Part shown: piece after piece, positions 15,801 through 21,528 of the stretch | Numbering within the stretch: position 1 is the first letter of the stretch | Layout: each line of letters opens with the position of its first letter | IMG/VR virus record: IMGVR_UViG_3300024273_002024 | Span: 1-23,820 of that record | Length of the DNA stretch: 23,820 nucleotides | DNA from: a virus | Direction: 5' to 3' (one strand) | Notes under the pieces: model-generated | Seen by the model: the letters and a program-made list of their open reading frames with translations, nothing else | Told to the model about the DNA's origin: nothing | Databases searched by the model: none | Program-made: the position numbers and the translations under genes

Positions 15801-18141
15801 CAATTTTTCTATAGATAAACCTAAAGAAGCTACATCTATATTTAATAATGGGAATGTCACAGATGGTTCTTTTAGCTACGGCGATATACCCAAACAATCT
15901 CGATTCACTAGAGTTGAAGTGCTTTATGCCGATAAGAATGATTTTTATAAACTTAAAAAAGAATTTATAGAAGACGAAGAAAGAATCAGGCAATATGGAT
16001 TAATAACAAATACACAAAATGGCATAGGTTGCACTTCAAGATCTCAGGCTAGGAGATTGGGTAAATATATTATCTTAAGCAATAGACTAGAGACGGAGAC
16101 CGTGAGTTTTACCACTGATCAAAAAGCGCTTCTTTTGGTTCCTGGGGACATTATTAGAGTAGATGATGAGATAAAGAACTTTGAAATAAATTATGGCAGA
16201 GTTTTAGATCATGGAGTATCTAATAATAATTTTTATGTTTCCATAGAAAATACAACAGACCCTGACAGCATAATAACGGGAAGTGATGGTGGAATTTATT
16301 TATATAAAAGTCGAGGACAGACGGAAATAAAATCTCTATATAATATAATTAAATTTAACCAACCGTATACCATAGGAGAAGATTCAGATAAATATGTAGG
16401 GGAGCTAAGTCAAGAAAAAATAAACGAGGCATATGAGAGTTTCCTTTTTAAGGCTGAAATTACTGGGGTAGAACCCCAACAAAATGCTACTAAATTATAT
16501 TTAGATTTAGATTCAGATCAACAAGTTTATTTCTCAGAACTAAAAAATGGGTCTACATTTAATGTGGAATTAGAAAACGAAGTTAATAACTTTTTTAAAG
16601 TTACTAGTATACAAGAATTAGAGCCTAACATTTTAGAAGTTCAAGGGTTGCAGTATGATTATGATAAATTCGAACAAATAGAAAGTTTCGACTTTAAGGA
16701 AATAGATAAAAATACATATAATATAGGTTTGGTATCTCAAAATATCAATAGACCTAGCCCACCATCAGGTTTTACAGTGGGGGTATATTATGACGGCATT
16801 TCAACCTCAATAACTGGTCAAATATCTGGAGTTTTGGATAGTTCCGAAACAAAATACAGAGTGTCTGCATTTGCGCCAAATGGGTCTTATTTTTATAAAG
16901 AATTTTTAAAGGATACCTCGCTCTCTCCACCAGTTACCGAATATTCTCTATTTAACTTATCTCAAATTGGCGGATACACTGTATCGGTAACTTCTTTAAG
17001 AAACCCAGAATCAGCTGATTCTCCAGAAAAAACCATATCGATTGGCAGTGAACACATCAACACTTCTCTAAAATTTAAAAAAGTGACACTGAAAGGAGCT
17101 AAACAAGAAACAACTACTTCTCAAGGCGAACTTTCTTATAAAACGGGAGAGTCTTTAACTATAAATGATAATTTTCATATTACTTTACAGAACGACGATG
17201 GTATTTACGTCCCATTTAATTCTAATCTAGCCCCATATGTTACGGTTAAAATATTTGGAGAGAATGATGATTTTATTTCTGAAATAAGAGAGGAGTTCAG
17301 ATCTAATGATTTGTATATTAATAAAATAGAAAAAGATCAATTATTGCTAAATCAAAGAAACTACACATTGGGTTTTTACCTAAAAGATTTCGAAGGTAAT
17401 CTTAAAGACACTTTAATGTATAGTGTTTTAAATAAGGCTCCAAGTTTGTCTATTATTGAAACAAAAAATATGCAGGACAAAATTGTTTTTGAGTTGGATT
17501 TATTGAATAATTTAGATATAAAAAATATAAAAGTTTATGATTCTGATGATAATGAAAATTTTAATCTGTTAAAAACAGAAAATATATTTAACACAAACAG
17601 CGTCTCTTTGCCAGTTTTTTATGAGGAAGTTGATCGAGATTCTGATATTTTTTACAAATTTTTACCCACAGATTCTTTGGGAAGTGGATATTTTTCAGAA
17701 GTTGTCTCTGCGAGTATTGTAAAACCCGTAACTAATTCTAGCCTGCCTATAGCGGAAATCAACCAACAATTAGATCAATCTTTATTATCTGTATATTTTG
17801 CTCAAGGTGGCGGAGACTTAAATATACAATATTCGACCAACAATAAAAGTAGTTTTGATTTTGCACAATACTCAAGTGATGGCAGAGAATTGGGCTACAA
17901 TGTTTCTATGGATTGCTCTTATTATTCGAGTGGGCAAGCCGAAAATAGATTAATGAGTTTGAATAATATTATTAATTTAAATCTCAGCTCTCAAAGCACG
18001 GAATCAAAAACATCTTTTTATAAGAAATCAAAAGTAAATTGGAGTCAATACGGAAACCAAGATCTTTCTTTGTCTATAAATAATTTAAATGGACTTGATG
18101 TAGAGCAGTTTAACATAGAGATAGAAAAGTTTTACAAATAA
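12808..18141 (+). CDS. Second J-like central tail-tip/host-specificity protein
   Basis: This 1777-residue paralogue of the preceding J has the same landmarks: an N-terminus MKVIKNRF (cf. MTVIKNKL); LDVISEGPIEGL (46-57); the hub block with FSYPFSALVGTTLNARTF and PSNYCPL (about 588-665); the tip domain starting TDNPAWILYDLMINPVYG (about 898) with EPRFSCN; and an FN3-like region with TSLRNPESAD (about 1310-1411). Residues about 108-190 look alpha-helical, possibly coiled coil. At the position of the giant J's first insert it has a 210-residue insert instead (about 678-888), including DNFEISFKFKSASLLGAG and LHHFDGTQ, resembling a LamG/concanavalin-like jelly roll. It lacks the second propeller. 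The gene starts 15 bases after the first J and ends flush against a convergent gene. Confidence 0.9.
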   Translation: MKVIKNRFFRNTPRGAGKAGGSAESVYLVPPQNSNALYSLSVLKSLDVISEGPIEGLCLSNGERAENSDVLSSVYFDETPVKVETAKSSWIQGFGAENIQLVDRLSINSLNASLNNIESNINQYISAGDSSDGLAQLALQSLSRTQEELGDLFNNFDEHGALAGHLGIIQFDIEDVTTNLNSTLYSNAKSPIGLNFLLNEDTHERYVKVENGEEIIKIPKNIFGFTPDFDSTDIQTSADSIFELKRIRNFIGGGIFFFYIGDEVATGAGGEFLTGKFLLPTPNQSEIQSGIDNNYDIFLTGSSIEFLNTTHGQVCPSFGETIGKSIRLGASVDNNIKYNFNNVSVETNLGYEFQKPIANYSQIKRDTPIYKSLLGPFAKAVNDEGPGASDGVTILDQFGNITTYSKVGLGNNDVRTDSFGDGFTQNFAIWNDISSVPYDRFGYTHIIYQSEVDELAPTIQINLLKDTEATDDDTLGRSEPAGLVIDFYIGFENSITSEESLVSLLDRGVSPKTLLLNTFTEKKSAGYYGLADTPYQNTPYSFVLPKNSVLKNLQTRDIPGMTTEIADEYGLDFNEVLFPNESWRQVNRFVTTEKRSHETESVLIQRVCSLASVTEKINSEFSYPFSALVGTTLNARTFSTSPIRTYDARLKKVLVPSNYCPLKADGEDKRFIINDKKYGERRVTRLTNAQAALPGIVSLGIDNFEISFKFKSASLLGAGLSGNCVFRADGGSANIIFLQEDGKFVFKADNITQSDVLIEFDYSVYSSNDVFEFSIKCVDRKYTINLTVNNVFQESKSALYTNIRPSLVYEDQFYISQPSANTSIQIADFKIKKNNQLLHHFDGTQISTLRFGPCLKDRIGGFHAHITGGYVGLSDPDFEFGRNKEQVYIGEWDGTFKLAWTDNPAWILYDLMINPVYGIRNQIDDIEDIDIFELYMLGRYADAVDSEGYFDGVSDFNGGLEPRFSCNMILREKENAFNVIGNIASIFRCIAYWAGSSFNFSIDKPKEATSIFNNGNVTDGSFSYGDIPKQSRFTRVEVLYADKNDFYKLKKEFIEDEERIRQYGLITNTQNGIGCTSRSQARRLGKYIILSNRLETETVSFTTDQKALLLVPGDIIRVDDEIKNFEINYGRVLDHGVSNNNFYVSIENTTDPDSIITGSDGGIYLYKSRGQTEIKSLYNIIKFNQPYTIGEDSDKYVGELSQEKINEAYESFLFKAEITGVEPQQNATKLYLDLDSDQQVYFSELKNGSTFNVELENEVNNFFKVTSIQELEPNILEVQGLQYDYDKFEQIESFDFKEIDKNTYNIGLVSQNINRPSPPSGFTVGVYYDGISTSITGQISGVLDSSETKYRVSAFAPNGSYFYKEFLKDTSLSPPVTEYSLFNLSQIGGYTVSVTSLRNPESADSPEKTISIGSEHINTSLKFKKVTLKGAKQETTTSQGELSYKTGESLTINDNFHITLQNDDGIYVPFNSNLAPYVTVKIFGENDDFISEIREEFRSNDLYINKIEKDQLLLNQRNYTLGFYLKDFEGNLKDTLMYSVLNKAPSLSIIETKNMQDKIVFELDLLNNLDIKNIKVYDSDDNENFNLLKTENIFNTNSVSLPVFYEEVDRDSDIFYKFLPTDSLGSGYFSEVVSASIVKPVTNSSLPIAEINQQLDQSLLSVYFAQGGGDLNIQYSTNNKSSFDFAQYSSDGRELGYNVSMDCSYYSSGQAENRLMSLNNIINLNLSSQSTESKTSFYKKSKVNWSQYGNQDLSLSINNLNGLDVEQFNIEIEKFYK

Positions 18142-19257
18142 CTAATCTCTAATTAAATAAAATACCGCATCACATTTCATAACAAATTCTGGATAGTCGT
18201 TTTTTATATATGGCCTAATATTTTCGTAAAGTTTTATAAATTTGAACATTCTATGTGGCCTGTTGTTTTTGTGAATAGCTATTTCAATAATCATTAAAGA
18301 CGATAGTCGTATTAATAGTAATTTATAACAAACCTTTTTGTATTCTGTTAGTTTGCTATACGCTAATTCAGATTCCATATCTATTTTTTGATGAAATTTT
18401 ATATAATAATTCAAAAATTGTTTTTCCAAATTTTGGTTTTTATTTATACCTGTATAAAAGATCAATAAAGCTATATCGAAAAACGGGTCTAAATAGAACG
18501 AGTCTTGAAAATTTATGAACTTTATAAAAAAATCTCTTAGTAAAATTCTAGATTTAGATAAAGCAGTATGACACAGACTGATGTTGTTCTGTTTTAATTG
18601 ATCACAATCACTAGATATAGAAATTTTTAAGTCTGATAAAAATTTAATGTAATCATCTAAATCAGGTATCTGTTTTAAAATATTTTCTAAAGCTTCCTTT
18701 GGAATTATTTCGTTAAAATCAGATTGATCAAAAATGCTTTTTAAAAACAGATCAATTTCATTCTCTTTTTGATCTTGTGTTGTTTCATGTATGTATGAAA
18801 AATTATTAGCCAAAATTTCTAAATAAGAAATTAATTTACCCTGCTCTAAATCAGCAAAAGAATCGCTAATTTCTAAAGAGCAAACCATTAAAAAAACTTG
18901 AGAACCTGCATATTCGACAGAATCATATAAAATTGGACTCGGGGCAATAGGTTTTTCTTCTAGAGTTTTTAAAGCTTCAAATTCTCTTTTTAAAATTTCA
19001 TCTGGATCATCTTCATTGATTTTTAAAATAAACATTTTACCACTATTTTTAAATGAGTAACTATCGCACTCATAGTTATTGTCGATTATAGACAACGTTT
19101 CCATTGCTTCGTCAATATCAAGCGTTTCCGCAAAAACGCTCTTTTTTAAAATATCGTTTATAAATTGCGATTCTTCTTTGGAGAATGTTTTGTCTTCAAC
19201 TCCGACAAAGACTCTTTCTTTCAAAAATTTTGAGGTATTAAATTTATCAAATGACAT
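18142..19257 (-). CDS. APH/choline-kinase-fold protein, probable pseudokinase
   Basis: This 371-residue protein has the N-lobe of the aminoglycoside-phosphotransferase-like kinase fold: a strand with the nucleotide-binding lysine (MFILKI, K79), a following KREFEAL helix with a Glu, and a hinge-like VFLMVCSLE. The catalytic loop expected as HGDLxxxNIL instead reads CHTALSKSRILLRD (H230 kept, Asp replaced by A232, Asn by R237). The metal-binding IDWE reads INFQ (N249). The downstream LDPFFDIALL still matches the family's DPxxDLA. It therefore keeps the fold but lacks the catalytic Asp and metal-binding Asp, so phosphotransfer is unlikely. It is the last gene of the minus-strand operon, 13 bases after its neighbour, and abuts the end of the second J with no gap. 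Its role is unknown; a nucleotide- or glycan-binding function is speculative. Confidence 0.6.
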   Translation of the reverse strand: MSFDKFNTSKFLKERVFVGVEDKTFSKEESQFINDILKKSVFAETLDIDEAMETLSIIDNNYECDSYSFKNSGKMFILKINEDDPDEILKREFEALKTLEEKPIAPSPILYDSVEYAGSQVFLMVCSLEISDSFADLEQGKLISYLEILANNFSYIHETTQDQKENEIDLFLKSIFDQSDFNEIIPKEALENILKQIPDLDDYIKFLSDLKISISSDCDQLKQNNISLCHTALSKSRILLRDFFIKFINFQDSFYLDPFFDIALLIFYTGINKNQNLEKQFLNYYIKFHQKIDMESELAYSKLTEYKKVCYKLLLIRLSSLMIIEIAIHKNNRPHRMFKFIKLYENIRPYIKNDYPEFVMKCDAVFYLIRD

Positions 19258-19265
19258 AATTATAT

Positions 19266-19275
19266 TTACACTAAA
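19266..19275 (-). promoter_or_regulatory. TTTAGTGTAA motif upstream of the pseudokinase gene
   Basis: On the minus strand, TTTAGTGTAA ends eight bases before the ATG at 19257. Its TAG is the stop codon of the upstream 249-residue gene, the same arrangement as between the two J genes. The identical spacing to the LRR-gene copy argues against chance. Confidence 0.4.
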
Positions 19276-20020
19276 TTAGTTTAAGGAGCTTTCGGCATTC
19301 TTTCGCTGGGATGTCTTTGTAATCTTTCCAGGTCTTGATAACTTCTGGATCGTTCTCGTATTTACCGTCCACATAAAGCTTGCGTAGCTTAGTTAAAAAA
19401 GAATTGAAGTCTGTACCTGCTTTCTCTTTTAAAATGCCTTGTGGGCTAATATCCTTCGCTCCAGAGCTAGGAGCGACAACAATTGGAGCTTTGTTTCTTG
19501 AGGTATCGATTTCATCTGCTCCCACAATATGAATACCTAAGAAATTACGAACAGTACGGACGAATGCACGATTTTCCGCAATACATTCCAAGAACTTAGC
19601 AGCAAACCCGTTTGTATTATGGACTGTGGCGTTAGCGATGGAGGAAAAACTAAGACTACAGCCTTCTGGATCTGGGTTTTCATAATTAGCAATAAATTCT
19701 ACGATACAACGAACCACTGATCGTTCATCAGAACTTTCTTCTACATTGTACCCTACGCTCTTGATACCTCGAAGTTTAGCTAATTCTTTAATTCCACCGA
19801 GTTTAATTAAAAGCTGGTTGTCCTCTAACCCCTCAATAGATTCTGGGAGAGGCATCTTACGCATCTCAAAATGCTCTTTGTTTGGGTATAGGTGTTCTGA
19901 GCTAATCATAGCTCGCCAATTCACCGAACCATCCTCGTTAAATGTATATTCAACAGACTCTAGTAGTCCGTGTTCGTTGCGCTTCCATAGATCTGGGCCG
20001 TATATTTTATTTTTCTTCAT
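19271..20020 (-). CDS. Conserved phage protein, possible ssDNA-annealing/recombination-like
   Basis: I do not recognise this 249-residue protein with certainty. Residues about 120-171 are SSIANATVHNTNGFAAKFLE, then CIAENRAFVRTVRNFLGIHI and VGADEI. The [AE]xRAxxRxxRxxLxI-V-xxxEL pattern resembles the C-terminal helix region seen in Rad52/Sak-type annealing proteins of phages. The N-terminal half (IYGPDLWKRNEHG, VNWRAMIS, IKLGGIKELAKLRG) would be the beta-rich part. After residue 175 comes a Pro/Lys-rich linker, then a short C-terminal helix region (PEVIKTWKDYKD). The gene is visibly richer in G+C than its neighbours, suggesting a different history or higher expression. It overlaps the upstream gene by 14 bases. 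The function is a guess from pattern; a general phage replication/recombination protein is the safest description. Confidence 0.45.
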   Translation of the reverse strand: MKKNKIYGPDLWKRNEHGLLESVEYTFNEDGSVNWRAMISSEHLYPNKEHFEMRKMPLPESIEGLEDNQLLIKLGGIKELAKLRGIKSVGYNVEESSDERSVVRCIVEFIANYENPDPEGCSLSFSSIANATVHNTNGFAAKFLECIAENRAFVRTVRNFLGIHIVGADEIDTSRNKAPIVVAPSSGAKDISPQGILKEKAGTDFNSFLTKLRKLYVDGKYENDPEVIKTWKDYKDIPAKECRKLLKLI

Positions 20021-21137
20021 ATAGATATAAATTTTCTAATTCTTTAGATGAGGCTTCATCATAAGCAAAACAGGAAGACTTGTCAAGTCTATTTGCAGAA
20101 GATTCTGAAGAATAAACTTCCCCTTTAGATAGAAAACGTTTTTTTGACAAAAATCTCTTGCACTTTACTTCTCCGTGCGCTTTTTCTTGTGGTATAACGT
20201 CAAAATCAAAATATTTAAGTCTAACATCTGAAATAGAGTCTTCATTTTCGCAAACAATAATAAGTTTTACTTTGTAATTGTTTATTTTATTAAAAAATTC
20301 TTTGAGGTCAATTTTGTTATGATGGTCTTTGTATTTAAAAACTATTTGTTTTAAATTAACTAACGAGTTTAATATTGTATATTCAATGGGTCGGTCAATA
20401 TGTAAACTAACTATAGATGTTTGACACCAACTAGTTATATTATTTATATCAAAGTGCAAATCACCCCTGATGGTAACTGGGGTGTCAATTAATTGCTTAG
20501 ATAAAGCAAAAAAATTAGGTACAATTTCTGTGGTTTGTTGATGAAACATTTTCCCTATTCGGACTGTTTTAAATTTAATTTCACCTGGAATTCGTAATTG
20601 ATCCAATAAGCTTTGAGCTATGACTTCTGGTTTGATTTCATTTATTCTATTGCATACACCTGTAAAAGATGGTTTTATTTTAGAAAAATCTGGAGAAAGA
20701 CTGACGCATTTACTTTCTTTATGCCAAATAGGTTTTGAGTTTTCTGGGTATAAATTATAATGCAAAATAACAGAAGGTATATCATAGGCGCTAGCAACGT
20801 GTCCAGGTAGGCTATCACAACCCATATGAGCTTCTGCTTTTTTAATAATGTAGTTCATCTGTTTGTAAGTTGCGCCCAAAAAAGAGGCGTCTATTCCTTT
20901 TATCTTTTTTTCTTTGGGGCCTCCTATTTGTATTATTTTGGTTTTTTCTTCTTCTAAATAAGGTTTTATTAAGTTTAAAACAATGTCCCAATATTTATAT
21001 TCAGCACCAACTGATTTATTGGAGGATTGTATAGTGATATACTTATCAGGAACTCCTGGAATAAAATGCTCTGTTATATGTGGGCGTCCAACTTTAACAC
21101 CCAAATCTTTTGCGTAAACCTCAACTATATGACTCAT
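20007..21137 (-). CDS. GT9-like C-terminal half domain plus unknown C-terminal domain
   Basis: This is a 376-residue protein. Residues 1-185 match the C-terminal Rossmann domain of GT9 (ADP-heptose:LPS heptosyltransferase-like) enzymes. The nucleotide-sugar-binding core reads TKIIQIGGPKE, then QMNYIIKKAEAHMGCDSLPG and HVASAYDIPSVILHYNLYPE, the equivalent of the family's DSGPLHLAAALGTPVVALFG. The N-terminal acceptor domain is missing; it appears at the end of the upstream glycosyltransferase (residues about 455-563), with the DUF6165-like gene between. Residues about 200-320 form a second alpha/beta segment (TTEIVPNFFALSKQL, VSLHIDRPIEYTILNSL) I cannot identify, followed by a Ser/Lys-rich tail. 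The start overlaps the DUF6165-like gene by 17 bases. Whether the two GT9 halves reassemble as a complex is unknown. Confidence 0.7.
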   Translation of the reverse strand: MSHIVEVYAKDLGVKVGRPHITEHFIPGVPDKYITIQSSNKSVGAEYKYWDIVLNLIKPYLEEEKTKIIQIGGPKEKKIKGIDASFLGATYKQMNYIIKKAEAHMGCDSLPGHVASAYDIPSVILHYNLYPENSKPIWHKESKCVSLSPDFSKIKPSFTGVCNRINEIKPEVIAQSLLDQLRIPGEIKFKTVRIGKMFHQQTTEIVPNFFALSKQLIDTPVTIRGDLHFDINNITSWCQTSIVSLHIDRPIEYTILNSLVNLKQIVFKYKDHHNKIDLKEFFNKINNYKVKLIIVCENEDSISDVRLKYFDFDVIPQEKAHGEVKCKRFLSKKRFLSKGEVYSSESSANRLDKSSCFAYDEASSKELENLYLYEEK

Positions 21138-21528
21138 ATGATTTTTCTTCTCTAATGTGTGAGTTAAATAAAATATTTATTTCGTTTTTGCAAGAAAACC
21201 TAATATCATTAGCGTGATAAACATCTCTAGCTAATCTAATAAAATCTGGGCCAAAGTCTTTAAGTCTTTCTTTTTCTCTAATATTATCTTCTATAACCCA
21301 TAAAGATCTATTAACTTCAAACAGGTCGGCTTTGAGAGCTATCAACTCTAACAAATTATCAACCACCTCGTTGTTTAAAGAAACCTCTTCGTAAAGTTTT
21401 TTTAATTCATTATATTCTGTTTCAATATTTTTTAACTTTTTAAGATCAGATATTTTCTGTTTCTTAATTTCAAGAATAGTTAGTTTATCAACAAGCTCTC
21501 CAATTGATGTGGGTGTATTAATTTTCAT
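21121..21528 (-). CDS. DUF6165-like protein
   Basis: This 135-residue protein matches, from memory, the DUF6165 family often found beside glycosyltransferase genes. It opens with TSIGELVDKLTILEIKKQKI and has a helical middle (IETEYNELKKLYEEV). It ends with the most recognisable part: EVNRSLWVIEDNIREKE, then FIRLARDVYHANDIRFSCK, and finally EEKSYESYS. It is predicted to be mostly alpha-helical, with heptad-like charged stretches. It overlaps the upstream glycosyltransferase by 11 bases and the downstream GT9 half by 17, so it sits exactly within what looks like an ancestral GT9 coding sequence. The biochemical role is unknown; context suggests glycan synthesis or modification. Confidence 0.75.
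   Translation of the reverse strand: MKINTPTSIGELVDKLTILEIKKQKISDLKKLKNIETEYNELKKLYEEVSLNNEVVDNLLELIALKADLFEVNRSLWVIEDNIREKERLKDFGPDFIRLARDVYHANDIRFSCKNEINILFNSHIREEKSYESYS
21127..21139. repeat. 13-nt interrupted palindrome at the DUF6165/GT9 junction
   Basis: ATATGA-C-TCATAT is a perfect six-base inverted repeat around one base. It contains the ATG of the GT9 half (minus strand) and lies inside the last codons of the DUF6165-like gene. The other DUF6165 junction also has ATATGA (minus strand, at the overlap with the glycosyltransferase end). The inserted gene is therefore flanked by a short direct repeat. Confidence 0.4.
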
